From the NCBI GenBank assembly GCA_041392505.1, contig JAWKLX010000014.1, positions 62,001 to 126,000 of the forward strand: a stretch of DNA of 64,000 bases. Direction: 5' to 3'. Positions within the stretch are counted from its first letter, which is position 1. Every line of letters begins with the position of its first letter. The notes beneath the pieces were generated by a model. It did not search any database. It was not told the DNA's origin and was given only the letters and a program-made list of their open reading frames with translations. The position numbers were made by a program, and so were the translations under genes. Below, piece by piece: positions 46,256 to 56,721 of this stretch. Source of the stretch: UBA6168 sp041392505. GTDB lineage: Bacteria > Bacteroidota > Bacteroidia > Chitinophagales > Saprospiraceae.

Positions 46256-47483
46256 ATGAATAAATTATTTATATCCTTGGTCTTTTTTATTGTCATTTTA
46301 TGGTTGCAAAAAAGATAATTTAGAAACTAAGGACAATACTGAGCGGTCATTAAAAAAGCCCATTCTGAAAAAGCCTTTAACTAACAATCAATGGATTTGG
46401 TTTGGCCCCATCCAATTGCCAATTTTTCAGGACAGTTTATTACTGCCACCCATTTTGAGGCCAATGCCAAATTAGCAGCCTTGGACATATTTACTGGTGA
46501 AACCAAATGGGAAATGGGGGGACTATAGGAAAGGATCAAATGAGATTTTTCTAAGTCTGACATGGCCATATTATCATGATAATATATTGATTTTTCAAAA
46601 CGGCCCACGTTCATATTGTATAGATATGGGAAATGGGCAAACAATGTGGGAAAATGAAGCAGATCAACCTTTTCAAACTTACTTGACTGGTACAGGCAAA
46701 GAGTTTTTGTCAACAGGAACAGAAGGCCCAGATACCTTGGGCTATACTGTTGACTATGACTATATTGGAGATATTTACAGGAGATGGCATCCTCTTGCCA
46801 ATGCCTACTTTCGAGATCATCGACAATGTTGAAAAATAGGCATACGGTCAGGAGGTGGAAACTGTTGCAGGCCAATGGAAAAAGTTACTTGTGCTATGCC
46901 AAATTCGCTGAACACTGGATTGCTATTCCCTTCCTTGCCCTCTACAACTGTACCGATGAAAAATGGGAATACCACCGAAAAACAGATACTGCCGAGGCAT
47001 CTAAGGAATATTGTGACTGGCTTCCCGGTTTTAAAGGACGACATCGTCGTCACCAGCGTAGGCTACCACATTCCAGCCAATGACCTGTGGACAGGTGACA
47101 GCATCTGGGCCTATGACTGCGGCGGTAATTTTACTATGGAGGTTTCCAGTTCATGAAAGTCGCATATATGCAATGGCAGAGGCTGTTGGCTCATATTGTC
47201 TTGATCTAGAGTGCTGCGGTGCAGTCATCTGGATGCAAGATTATGAAGGCCTTGGAACTACCCAGCAAAATGTCACACCTGAACGGTATACTCTATTTTT
47301 CAAGTGGCGGCAACGGCAACCTCATGGCCGTTGACATGGCCAATGGAAAAATCATTTGGAATATAGACAGTCCTGATGGGGAAGTTTCAAAGAAGTGGCC
47401 GTCTATCCCGGCGGGGCAGGCCAAAAGCCGCTGGTGCTCACTGCTACCTATCGAATGCTTATTGTTATGAAGCAGTGCGATGA
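46256..47483 (+). pseudogene. Broken beta-propeller (PQQ-like) lipoprotein
   Basis: ATG at 46256 starts MNKLFISLVFFIVI; a one-base shift then separates it from the lipobox FYGCKKDN. Propeller-blade motifs appear in successive frames: KLAALDIFTGETKWEMGG, CIDMGNGQTMWENEAD, GDSIWAYDCGG, GNLMAVDMANGKIIW and finally NAYCYEAVR with a stop at 47481-47483. The A/L-D-x-x-x-G-x-x-x-W pattern is that of PQQ-type or quinoprotein propeller blades. At least five frame changes are needed. The role cannot be told from the sequence; it may have been a surface sensor or enzyme. Confidence 0.65.
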
Positions 47484-47631
47484 ATTTAGAAATATTATTG
47501 GCTTTCGGTGCGGCCCAAGAGCATGGAGAAGCCGAACATTTTTTAACCCAACTTTCAGTTTAGTAAATCCTTGCTTTTTATGTTCTACTTTTGCCCCTGA
47601 AAATATATCTTCAACCTTTACTTAGTTTTTT

Positions 47632-48477
47632 TTGAAAAAGATAAAATAGGCACCATCACAATGAACTGGCCTTGTACCATGCCAACCATACCCTGCAATA
47701 ATTATCCAACTCATGGCGTGGAAGGAGCTAACTACCTTTCATCTAAAGGCGATAAAGCCAAACATTTTCCTTTCGATAAACCAAATGACGGAGACCTATT
47801 AACCACTGAAATAGAAGTGGCGCTTTCTCCGTGGAGAGAGGTGGATTTGCTGTGCGCACCCTGCAAGACTTGCCAACCACACAACCAAACGGCCCAGCTC
47901 TGGCTGGTGTTTCCAAGGGAATCACCTGCCGAATGGTTGCTTATGCGAAAACGACCTGCAGCTGGACGATCAACTTTTTTCCTTAAAAGAAAAAGCGATA
48001 GTGGGGCTCCTCCGCCTCGCCGCAAAGCACAAATGTTCGATTTTCGACCCGATGCTGTTTTTAAGGAAATGACGGGAAATGAATCGGACTGCCTCGAAAA
48101 TCTCCGCATGGGAAATTTCGATGCGATCATTTTAGCAGGTAAAAATATCAACTTCTTTTGGGTTTAGACATATTCACTTTATTTGGTCCTAAAAATTCAA
48201 TCCCAGAGAATTCATACCTGCCCCGGCTCAAGGCATTTTGGCGTACCAATGTTGTGAAACAGATTTGGAAATCCGGCGTTTACTCAAACAATTGCACCTC
48301 CCAGAAACGGCAGCTGTATCCAATATCGAGCGCAAAATTTTAAAGCTGATGGGTGGGGAATTAAATAAACCTCTGGGAGTTTATTGCGAGCAAGATGCCA
48401 ATAACCACTACCACGTCTGGCAGCGTATGCCAAAATGTCGGATGCCCTCTAAAACGGGTGCGCCTTTCTTCGAGTAA
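47632..48477 (+). pseudogene. hemC: Broken hydroxymethylbilane synthase
   Basis: HemC polymerises porphobilinogen in haem synthesis. The fragments follow family order in different frames: NELALYHANHTLQ, KGDKAKHFPFDKPNDGD, LTTEIEVAL, AVRTLQDLPTTQPNGPALAG, RESPAEWLLMRK, PRRKAQMFDFRPDAVFKEMT, LRMGNFDAIILAG, then IPAPAQGILAYQCCETDLEI and the C-terminal GGELNKPLGVYC with the conserved Cys that carries the dipyrromethane cofactor. At least four single-base shifts break it. The amino-acid motifs between the shifts are well kept, so the damage is recent or is sequencing error. The start is approximate. Confidence 0.7.
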
Positions 48478-48520
48478 ACAAGTACCAATTTCAATTTAGC
48501 AGAACGCGTGGTGGAAATGC

Positions 48521-48573
48521 TGAATGAGTGAATGAGTGAATGGGCGAATGAATGAATGAATGAATGAATGAAT
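48521..48573. repeat. GAAT/TGAA tetranucleotide microsatellite
   Basis: About twelve units of TGAA, with TGAG and GGGC variants in the first half and a pure (GAAT) run in the second. It lies between the ends of the hemC and MFS remnants. Such tracts are slippage-prone. Confidence 0.85.
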
Positions 48574-49913
48574 CAGTTGTAGAAAAAGAAGACGGCCTTA
48601 AAATACCAAAACCCTGAAAGGGCGGCATCAATCAACTTAGGTGAAGCACTGAGAGACGAATCCCTAACTTTCCTCTCCAAAAATAAACACAAAACATCAC
48701 CCAAGCCAAGAAAAGCGTAATGCTCCCAAATAGCACTGGCAGCCCAACACCTCAGGGCATTCAGGTAGCCTCCAACAATGGCGGAACATTCGCCTAAAGA
48801 CAACATGGATTGGTTGATGCCCATGACCTCACCCTGCCGCTCTTTACCAGCTTGCATAGACACCACCGTCGTGAGATTTGGGGAAGTAATGCCATGTGAA
48901 ATGGCAATAAACGGGTTGATGATATAAAACCAAAAATCCTTGGCGGGAAGCAACACCAACCCAACAAATAGGCTTTGTGACAAAAGGGGAAAAATGCAGG
49001 GGCATTGATGGCGGGCAGCAATTTAACCAATTTGCGGACGATAACCCCTGCGTAAAACCAACCAGAGCCCGATCCAGCCGAAAAGGAAACCGGGATGTCT
49101 TTTTCAGAATATGTGAATTTTTCAATCAACAGGACGGAGAAACTGCGTGTAAACCGAAACCAATTGAAAGCAATAAAACGACCGTAAAAATGGTGCGAAG
49201 TTTTTTGTCCCGGAAAGAAGTCCTGATGTTCCGAAACCTTTTGAACAAACTGCCCAAGAAATGGCCTTTTCATTGGATGCAACAACTCACTCGCTGCCTT
49301 CTTGCAGGGCGGGCAGCGTCTCCTTAAAAATTGTACCTGACCAATAGGACGTTCAGGAAAGTGAGCAATGAAGCAACATAAATGGAGTCGCAGGAGGAAC
49401 CAGCTCAACACCGTCTCGTCCGCCATAATACCTCCAAGAGTTGGCCTAAGGATAAAGCCTGTGCCGAACATCATCATCCCCACAATCCCGAAATTTTTGG
49501 TCTTGTCCTTTTCATCGCTCACATCGGCAATGGCAGAGTAAACGATAGCAATATTGCCCCTAAAAACCGGGGATCATACGGTTAAAAAAACAACAGAAAA
49601 TATTGCCCGAACCAATCGCATAAGCCGAACAGCATATACCCGAACATATCCCTGTCAACAGCGGTCAACAAAGGCTTTCGACCATAACGATCCGATAATG
49701 CCCCCACAAAGGCGCCCAAAAACTGCATAAGGATAGGAAGCGATCAACAACCCATACATGACCGATCGGTATTCGCGTGGTAACGTCGGTGCAAAGAAAT
49801 CCGACTCCCTGGAAAAACAGGGCCGGAATGACCGGAATGATGATGCCGATACCCAACATGTCCAAAAACACGGTGATGTAAATAGGAAGAAGTGGAGATT
49901 TTTTATCCGGCAT
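48573..49913 (-). pseudogene. Broken MFS transporter (TetA/drug-efflux type)
   Basis: Start at 49911-49913 gives MPDKKSPLLPIYITVFLDML and GIGIIIPVIPALFF, the first transmembrane helix of an MFS efflux protein. The frame is lost at about 49800. Further pieces in other frames are DVSDEKDKTKNFGIVGMM, GTGFILRPTLGGIMAD and, near the C-terminus, SPNLTTVVSMQAGKERQGEV and MGINQSMLSLGE, the typical second-half segment before helix 11. At least four frame changes are needed. Substrate unknown; the C-terminal end is uncertain near the microsatellite. It is the last of four broken genes in a row. Confidence 0.65.
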
Positions 49914-49973
49914 AATAGCTCCTTGATTTTTTAGGCTGCTAAAGTAGTCAGTAAAAAGAATATGTTTAGTTGG

Positions 49974-50207
49974 CCTCCAACGGGCTTTCCGTTAGGCAAC
50001 AGCCCCGCAATTGAAGATTAATATTTCTCGTAAATAAGCCGGAGGTTGCAAAACCTCCTCTACATTCGTTTCATGGCTACAACCCAACGATAGTAAAGGG
50101 CCTAGGTAGAGGAGGTTTTGCAACCTCCGGCCTCCTAGCGAAAACGAATTATTAAAAACTTATTTTCGGCAGTATAATTCCCCGCCTGACGGAAAGCCCG
50201 TCGGAGG
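49974..50207. repeat. Nested inverted-repeat element of 234 bp
   Basis: Outer arms 49974-49997 and 50184-50207 are 24 bp with two transitions. Inner arms 50038-50063 and 50106-50131 are perfect over 26 bp (GCCGGAGGTTGCAAAACC and onward). No gene is encoded. It occupies the gap between the MFS remnant and the downstream end of the next gene, and is MITE-like in form. Confidence 0.75.
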
Positions 50208-50226
50208 GGCATCGTGCCAAAACCCA

Positions 50227-51615
50227 TCAGCTCAAACAATCCAACAGCCACTCCTTCTCCGTCAGCACCTCCTCCTGTGAAATGCTTGCCCGCAATTTTT
50301 CCATTTCTTTTTTATCCAACATATTGATTTTCAACAGTTTTTCGGTAAAACGCACAATGTTCTGGTAGTTCTTTTTGTGGTAGCCAATCACTTTTTTCCG
50401 ACGGATGTAATTGCGCATGGCATCCAAATGCGATTGCAACAAGTCGTACTCCGCTAGTTCATAATAGGTTTTCAACAGGAGGGTCTTCGCAGCGAGGTTG
50501 AGCAAAGGGTCGGCATAATTGGCTTTTTGCAGGAGGTCGAGCACGGCATCGAAATGCCGCAGGATGTATTCGAGGCGGGCGAGGTTGAAACTAAACGAAC
50601 TTTCTCGGTAGCGGCGCTCCAGCGAGTTTTTATGTTCATGGATAAATTGCCGCACCCAATCCATTTCCCCCGCCTTTAGTCCTGCCGCAATGATGTTGTG
50701 GTAGGTAAACCGGGACAGCACATTGTTTTCCAAAAGATAGCCACTTTCGATGCCCGGTTTGTAGAGGTCGAGCACCTCCCGGTAATATTTATCGACCCCT
50801 TGATTGAGTTGCCGGATGCAATAATTAATAGCCATTAGGTAAAGCCCCTTCATTTCATCTGGGGCAAACTGGCTCCCAAGAGCAAGGAGGTCTTTTTTAA
50901 AAACCTGAAAATGCGTCTCATCTTCTGGTTGCGAGAGCATCCGAAAGCAATGAAGGTAGACCGCTACGGCTGACACCCCTTCCCATTTTTTTTTCTCAGC
51001 AAAAGCGATGATATCGCCGTCAATTTGGCTGTCAGTGTCAACGTGATAAACTCCCTGTTGGGAAATGGAAAGGCAAATCAACCGCAGCCGGGTGGAAAGA
51101 TAGCTGGCATCCAGCGTGTTTTTCATGGGTTGCAGATAGTCGGCATTGGTGGGGTCTTTAGCGACGGAAGTCCAATAATGCTCCAGCAGATAATCGTATT
51201 TGACCTCTAAATAGGCCACGTCCCGAAGCGGTTGTTTTTCCAAAATTTTCCCAAAAGCTGCAGCCGTGCGGCCGAACGCTGCGCTCAGCCCCCGCAGGCG
51301 GTAAGCCTTGACCAAACGCATCTTATTTTCCAAATCATCTTTTTGCGATTCCTTGATGACGATAAACTGCTCCAACAATTTGTGCAGGTAACTCATCAGC
51401 AAACGGCATTTTTGCTCATCAAAAAGGGTTGGAGCATCATTGGCAAAATTCCACGCCTTTTCCTTGTCCGGCTCCTGGGTTTGGACCAAATAATCGAACA
51501 GCCGAACCAGATCGTCACGGGTATTGAAAAACGGGGAACGCAAGAATTTGTCCACCTCCCGCCGCTCGATCGGAGTGAATGACTTTACCAATTGAAAAAG
51601 AGGGCTTTTTTTCAT
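50227..51615 (-). CDS. Hypothetical helical protein
   Basis: A 462-residue cytoplasmic protein with no signal peptide or membrane helix that I can see. It starts MKKSPLFQLVKSFTPIERRE and continues with KFLRSPFFNTRDDLVRLF, a combination I associate with an uncharacterised Bacteroidota family. The whole length is Leu/Lys/Glu-rich and helical, with repeated pieces of the pattern LAxxLKxxY (for example NLAAKTLLLKTYYELAEYDL), so a TPR-like solenoid is likely and a scaffold role is possible. Stop at 50227-50229; the reading frame is clean. Neighbours give no functional hint. Confidence 0.7.
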   Translation of the reverse strand: MKKSPLFQLVKSFTPIERREVDKFLRSPFFNTRDDLVRLFDYLVQTQEPDKEKAWNFANDAPTLFDEQKCRLLMSYLHKLLEQFIVIKESQKDDLENKMRLVKAYRLRGLSAAFGRTAAAFGKILEKQPLRDVAYLEVKYDYLLEHYWTSVAKDPTNADYLQPMKNTLDASYLSTRLRLICLSISQQGVYHVDTDSQIDGDIIAFAEKKKWEGVSAVAVYLHCFRMLSQPEDETHFQVFKKDLLALGSQFAPDEMKGLYLMAINYCIRQLNQGVDKYYREVLDLYKPGIESGYLLENNVLSRFTYHNIIAAGLKAGEMDWVRQFIHEHKNSLERRYRESSFSFNLARLEYILRHFDAVLDLLQKANYADPLLNLAAKTLLLKTYYELAEYDLLQSHLDAMRNYIRRKKVIGYHKKNYQNIVRFTEKLLKINMLDKKEMEKLRASISQEEVLTEKEWLLDCLS

Positions 51616-52098
51616 AAAAATAAACGCAAGCGTTTTTTATATCTATTCAATATAATTTCCCAAAATTACTTTTATTACTGACTTTATAAAATAATACTAC
51701 TCTACAAATTGCTTTTTTTGATCTTGCCTTAACCAAGAACACTTCCCACTTTTGCAACGTGAAAGGAGCGCAGTGGACATTTTCCGGAAATAAAAACTGC
51801 AACCCGGGCTTTTCACCAACCATAAAACAAGGGGATTGAACGCAGATTGGACAGATTGAACGAATTTACGCTGATTGATTTGGAAAAATCAGAGCGGACA
51901 ATTCCAGAATTGTGAGACACCATTTTGGCGCAGCCAGCAAAAAATGGTTAACAGAAAAAATGATTTGAATAAAATGATAAAAACTGATTACATAAAAGTT
52001 ACAGCCAGCAGTTCTGCCAACCGTCAGCCCGAATTTGTTTCGGGATTTCGCTTCGCTAAAACTGCTTGCTGCAAACTGCCAACCGAAAAAGAACTCCC
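51616..52098. other. 483-bp gap between divergent genes
   Basis: Both neighbours start here, so it must hold two promoters. I see a GAACGCAGATTGGACAGATT segment (about 51838) that resembles the larger inverted repeat at 56469-56577, and a CCCGAATTTGTTTCGGG dyad at about 52028. A TTG codon at 52066 extends the next frame but is unlikely to be used. No gene. Confidence 0.5.
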
Positions 52099-55000
52099 AT
52101 GAAAAATTATCTTTACAACCTAATACCTATTCCCATGAAGCATATCCAAATGCTCGTTTTTGTCCTGCTTGCATTTTTCCTGAAAAATGACCTGCAAGCA
52201 CAATGCACCCCCGACGTAACCCCTCCCGTTGCCGTCTGCGATCTCGGACTGATAGCTGCACTCGACGCCAATGGCCAGTTGACCATCTGGGCAACCGACT
52301 TTGACGATGGCAGCTACGATGCCTGCACCTCCGTCAATTTTTACATCGAGGATGGGCTGCCCCCTTCTCCTACCCCACCAACCACCCAAAGCCTTGATTT
52401 TGACTCGACCGACGTCGGTCTGCACGACATCGTGATGTGGGTCGTTGACCAGGCCGGCAACTCTAATGTTTGCATTTCAACTTTGGAAATTACTGGGCTG
52501 TCCGCACAGTGCAACCCTGACGTGACCCCTCCTGTACCCTATTGTTTGAATGGCTTAACCGCAACTTTGGATGCCAGCGGAAACCTGACCGTTTGGGGAC
52601 AGGATTTCGATGCGGGGAGTTATGATAATTGCTCTGCTGTAGATCTTTTTATTGAAGAAGCAATGCCTCCCTCTTCTACCCCACCGACCACCCAAAGCCT
52701 CAATTTCAATACATCAGATGTTGGTTCACACAACATTGTCCTGTGGGTAACCGACCATGCTGGCATCAGCGACTATTGCACCGTAACGCTTGAGATAGAG
52801 GAGTGCCAAGGCACCCAAAACCTGGCCTGCAACGACAATGTATTGGTCACTTTAAGTGCCAACGACACCGCAGTCATTGAACCTGACTGGATCCTCGAAG
52901 GCGGCCCATATTGCAACATTTATGGCCTCGAATTTATAGGAGGGGGCGGTTTTCCTGGCATGCCCTTCTTAGTTGTGGACACATCAGACATTGGTGTATA
53001 TACCGTGGCTGTCTATGACACCCAAACTGGCAATGCCTGCTGGGGAACAGTGACGATCAGCGGTTCGCCGGGTAGTACGGGATGTTCCCCAGATGTTACT
53101 CCACCTGTGGCTGTTTGCGACGCCTATACTGTGTTGACCTTGGGCGTCGGCCCTAGCACCATTTCAGCACAAACTTTTGATGATGGAAGTTATGACAACT
53201 GTGCCGGCCCGTTAAGCTTTTTCGCCGAAGAAGGATTGCCGCCATCATCCAATCCACCGACTACTCAGTCCCTTACTTTTGACTTTTCTGATCTTGGGCT
53301 ACACGACATCGTGATGTGGGTCGTTGACCAAGCTGGCAATAGTAATTACTGCATCGTGACCTTGGAGGTAAAAGGTTGCCCCTCCAGTGCCACCCCTGTT
53401 TGCAATGCCATACAGACTATCGGCATCCCTGCAAGTGGTAGCATAGAAATCGACCCGTTTGTAGTACTGGAAGGTGGCCCTTATTGCAATGCCATGGGGA
53501 TTGACTTCGCCGCTGGCTCAACCCCTCCGGGTTTTCCTTTTATTACCTTGGACACGTCGCATATCGGCACTACCCAACAGGTGGTTGTTTACGACCAAGT
53601 AACGGGCACCTCCTGCTGGGGCGAAATAGAAGTCGTTGATTGTCAGAACGATACCATCAAACCTGTACCCGTTTGCTATACTGGTTTGGTCGTGGAAATG
53701 GGCAAGGTCGTCCCGCACGAATTGACGGTTTGGGGAACGGACTTCAATGCAGGCAGTTATGATAATTGCACCGCCATTTTGGATTTCACCATAGAAGTTG
53801 GCCCAACTCCTTCTGCTCAAGCCCCTTCGACCGCTTCTTTGACATTTAACGAATCAGAAATTGGAACGCACGAAGTAGTGATGTGGGCAATCGATGCTGC
53901 GGGCAACGAAAACTATTGTATCACTACGCTTGAAATAATAGCCCCTAAATGTGGTTCGGACACCTCCCCTCCAATTTGTACCGCCCCGGCGAACACATCA
54001 ATCTCTCTGGCCAATCTAACTACGTTGGGCATTGACCCGAATAACGAAGCCGATTTGGCCATGTATTTTGGACAGGTCGATGCAGACGACAACTGTGGTG
54101 TGGAAACGATTTTGAAAACAGTTAATTTAATCGACGGTGGCCAGTGCGGGCTCCAACAGATTACCCGCTCATTCGTAGCAGTGGACAGTTCAGGCAACTT
54201 GAGCCAACCTTGCCAACAGATCATCACCGTTTACAGTACCTGGGAAATCCATTTACCGGAAGACTATTACCCCGGCGACCCAGCCATTGATTCTGTGGTA
54301 ATCATCAGCCCAGCCAGTTCAGCCTTTGGGATCAATTATGAAGACTTTACCATTGATGTAGACTGCGACGGCAATGCGGATAAGATTCTCCGTAAATGGA
54401 CCGTGCTCGATTGGTGCAGCGTTGTAAACCCAAGCGCAAACCACGCTTCCATTGGCCGGCTCGACCTGAATGGGGATGGCCAAGACGGCGATGGGTTTAC
54501 CATTACAAATGCCCAAGACTCCATTTATTTATTGGAAAATGGACAACCAACCACAGCATTGGCAGGCTTCTCCCCGGTCGTGGAGTATATTCAAGTCATC
54601 CGGTTAAACTACAACGACACCCTCCATTTCACCCTCAATGGCACCGTTTTCCACGATGGCAATGATGACTGTGGGTTGGACAGTGCAGAAACCGCTTTGG
54701 CTGGCTGGCCAGTGCTGGTCACCGGACTGAACTCTGGTGAGACCCAAAGTACCTTCACCGACAGCTTGGGCCAATACACTTTTGAACTTTGCACCACCGA
54801 CACTCTGGTAGAAGTCAGTTTGGATGTGCCATTCAATTATGGTGCAGTGTGCGGTACTACCCACACGGTACAGTTTTCCCCCGGCATTTCGCAGTCCGTT
54901 TTCCAAGACATACCCGTGAACTATGACACTTTGTGTCCCATCCTTTGGGTGGATATTTCGGCTCCTTTCCTACGCCGTTGTTTTAACAATTATTACACCG

Positions 55001-56343
55001 TCAACTATTGCAACTACAGTGACGAGACCATCGAGGGCGTGTACGTGGAAGTGCAACTTGATCCTTTCATGACCTTTACCTCAAGCGGCCTCCCCGGCAC
55101 GCACCTCGGCGGCAACTTGTACACTTTTGATTTGGGAAATGTGGATGCAGGTGCTTGCAATGATTTTAAAATCTATTTTGACCTCGAATGCAGTGCTGTC
55201 CTGGGAGCTACCCATTGCGTAGATGCACATATTTTCCCCGACACCCTTTGCCCGAATCCAGTTAATTGGTCCGGCGCTAACATCGAAGTGGATGCCTTTT
55301 GCGAAAACGACACCGTTTACCTCAGCATAACTAACACCGGAAATGCAGCAATGGCCGGGCCACTGGAATACATTGTGGTGGAAGATGTTATCATGTTGAA
55401 TATGGAGAATTTTAATCTTGGACAAGGGGCAACACATGAAGTACCACCAATCCACGCCAACGGCGCCACCTACCGCATTGAAGCGCAACAAGAACCGGGA
55501 CACCCCTTCCCTGGCATTGTAGCCAAATCGGTGGAAGGTTGTAACGGCATCAACATTTTCGGCCTCGTCAACTTGTTCCCGCTGGAAAACCCCAACCCGT
55601 TCATCGCCTCCGATTGCCAACAAAACATCGGGTCGTTCGACCCCAACGACAAGCAGGCTTTCCCAGCTGGTTACGGCGATGAGCATTTCATCGAAAGGAA
55701 CGTTGACCTTGATTATTTGATCCGCTTCCAAAACACGGGCACCGATACTGCTTTCAAAGTAGTCATTATTGATGAATTGGATCCGTCGCTCAACCCAGCC
55801 AGCGTACGTCCGGGTGCTGCCAGCCACGATTACCAATTTGAATTGATTGAAGGTAACAAGCTCCGCTTCACGTTCCACGACATCATGCTGCCAGACAGCA
55901 ACACCAACGAAGTGGCTTCGCATGGTTTTATAAAATTCAAAGCTTCGCAAATAGCCGACCTGCCACTGGGCACCGTCATCGAAAACGAAGCTGCTATTTA
56001 TTTCGACTTCAATGATCCCGTGATCACCAATAAAGTGTTTCATACCCTTGGTGAGCATTTCGTAGAAGTTGTTAACGATACCAATGAACGCCCAGCCGGC
56101 CTCGGTGATCTGTTGACCTACCCGAACCCCTCCCCCGGTGATGTCCTATTCAAGATCCCCGCAACAGCCCCCGTAGAAGCGGTCTTCCACCTATACGACG
56201 CTCTCGGTAAACAGCTTGTGGTTGATGCTTTCTCCGCCAATATGTACCATTTCGAAAGGGGTGGCCTGGCTCCGGGCGTTTATTTTTACACTGTCGAGGT
56301 GCAGGGATTGGGTCAGTACAACGGTAAAATCATTTTACAATAG
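52099..56343 (+). CDS. T9SS surface protein with DUF7619-like domain and internal repeats
   Basis: About 1414 residues from the ATG at 52099; an ATG at 52135 (MKHIQMLVFVLLAFFLKN) gives a tighter signal peptide. The mature part opens with four repeats of the pattern PDVTPPVAVCD ... DFDDGSYD ... PPTTQSL ... HDIVMWVVDQAGNS, at about 35, 138, 329 and 519, interleaved with two GGPYCN...CWG domains. Then comes an HYR-like Ig domain, an SdrD B-like domain (GTVFHDGNDDCGLDSAE, about 850), a long domain ending in SFDPNDKQAFPAGYG ... RFQNTGTDTAF ... IYFDFNDPVITN (about 1180-1320), which matches the family I remember as DUF7619, and a T9SS sorting domain (YPNPSPGDVL to NGKIILQ). Function unknown, probably surface adhesion or structure. 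Its 3' terminator is clear. Confidence 0.87.
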   Translation: MKNYLYNLIPIPMKHIQMLVFVLLAFFLKNDLQAQCTPDVTPPVAVCDLGLIAALDANGQLTIWATDFDDGSYDACTSVNFYIEDGLPPSPTPPTTQSLDFDSTDVGLHDIVMWVVDQAGNSNVCISTLEITGLSAQCNPDVTPPVPYCLNGLTATLDASGNLTVWGQDFDAGSYDNCSAVDLFIEEAMPPSSTPPTTQSLNFNTSDVGSHNIVLWVTDHAGISDYCTVTLEIEECQGTQNLACNDNVLVTLSANDTAVIEPDWILEGGPYCNIYGLEFIGGGGFPGMPFLVVDTSDIGVYTVAVYDTQTGNACWGTVTISGSPGSTGCSPDVTPPVAVCDAYTVLTLGVGPSTISAQTFDDGSYDNCAGPLSFFAEEGLPPSSNPPTTQSLTFDFSDLGLHDIVMWVVDQAGNSNYCIVTLEVKGCPSSATPVCNAIQTIGIPASGSIEIDPFVVLEGGPYCNAMGIDFAAGSTPPGFPFITLDTSHIGTTQQVVVYDQVTGTSCWGEIEVVDCQNDTIKPVPVCYTGLVVEMGKVVPHELTVWGTDFNAGSYDNCTAILDFTIEVGPTPSAQAPSTASLTFNESEIGTHEVVMWAIDAAGNENYCITTLEIIAPKCGSDTSPPICTAPANTSISLANLTTLGIDPNNEADLAMYFGQVDADDNCGVETILKTVNLIDGGQCGLQQITRSFVAVDSSGNLSQPCQQIITVYSTWEIHLPEDYYPGDPAIDSVVIISPASSAFGINYEDFTIDVDCDGNADKILRKWTVLDWCSVVNPSANHASIGRLDLNGDGQDGDGFTITNAQDSIYLLENGQPTTALAGFSPVVEYIQVIRLNYNDTLHFTLNGTVFHDGNDDCGLDSAETALAGWPVLVTGLNSGETQSTFTDSLGQYTFELCTTDTLVEVSLDVPFNYGAVCGTTHTVQFSPGISQSVFQDIPVNYDTLCPILWVDISAPFLRRCFNNYYTVNYCNYSDETIEGVYVEVQLDPFMTFTSSGLPGTHLGGNLYTFDLGNVDAGACNDFKIYFDLECSAVLGATHCVDAHIFPDTLCPNPVNWSGANIEVDAFCENDTVYLSITNTGNAAMAGPLEYIVVEDVIMLNMENFNLGQGATHEVPPIHANGATYRIEAQQEPGHPFPGIVAKSVEGCNGINIFGLVNLFPLENPNPFIASDCQQNIGSFDPNDKQAFPAGYGDEHFIERNVDLDYLIRFQNTGTDTAFKVVIIDELDPSLNPASVRPGAASHDYQFELIEGNKLRFTFHDIMLPDSNTNEVASHGFIKFKASQIADLPLGTVIENEAAIYFDFNDPVITNKVFHTLGEHFVEVVNDTNERPAGLGDLLTYPNPSPGDVLFKIPATAPVEAVFHLYDALGKQLVVDAFSANMYHFERGGLAPGVYFYTVEVQGLGQYNGKIILQ

Positions 56344-56387
56344 TCCCAGTATTGTTCGGATAAGTATTCTCTGTTGTTAAAAATGCA

Positions 56388-56425
56388 AACCATCATCGCC
56401 TTCGGCGGTGGTGGTTTTTTGTTTT
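56388..56425 (+). terminator. Rho-independent terminator after the T9SS gene
   Basis: AACCATCATCGCC at 56388-56400 pairs with 56404-56416 (two G-U pairs) around a TTC loop, followed by TTTTTTGTTTTG. Confidence 0.85.
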
Positions 56426-56468
56426 GCAAGCGAAACTGAAATGTTTCCAAAATAAAGGGTTTGAACTT

Positions 56469-56577
56469 GACAATAATAGGAACGCAGATGACACGGATTA
56501 AACGGATTGTTACTGATTGATATACCACGTCCGTGCAAATCCGTAGTATCCGTGTCATCTGCGTTCCTATTGTTGTC
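56469..56577. repeat. 30-bp inverted repeat with one mismatch
   Basis: Arms 56469-56498 and 56548-56577 contain GGAACGCAGATGACACGGAT and its complement; the 49-bp centre contains smaller related words (AACGGATTG, ATCCGTAGTAT). A T-run follows the right arm. A similar word (AACGCAGATTGGAC) is at about 51838. Confidence 0.75.
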
Positions 56578-56721
56578 TTTTTATATTTCAAAGTCCCCTT
56601 TTTCAAAATATAACTTTGTCAAAATTGAACGGGCTAACCTCTAAATTTACCCCCTCAAAAAAACGGCCTGCTCCCCTTCCAACTTTGTTGAAGGCTGAAA
56701 AAATAGGCCATACCATTTTAC

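Larger units (their letters stand above)
56344..56721. other. 378-bp gap with terminator and 30-bp inverted repeat
   Basis: The terminator at 56388-56425 and the inverted repeat at 56469-56577 fill most of it. The last 140 bp before 56722 hold no gene. Confidence 0.6.

Noticed and set aside
52066..52098. TTG start giving an 11-residue N-terminal extension
   Set aside because: The ATG at 52099 (or 52135) is better placed before the signal peptide; the extension is intergenic in character.
55081..56058. 325-codon open frame on the minus strand
   Set aside because: It is antisense to the DUF7619-like part of the T9SS gene; composition looks like a complement effect.
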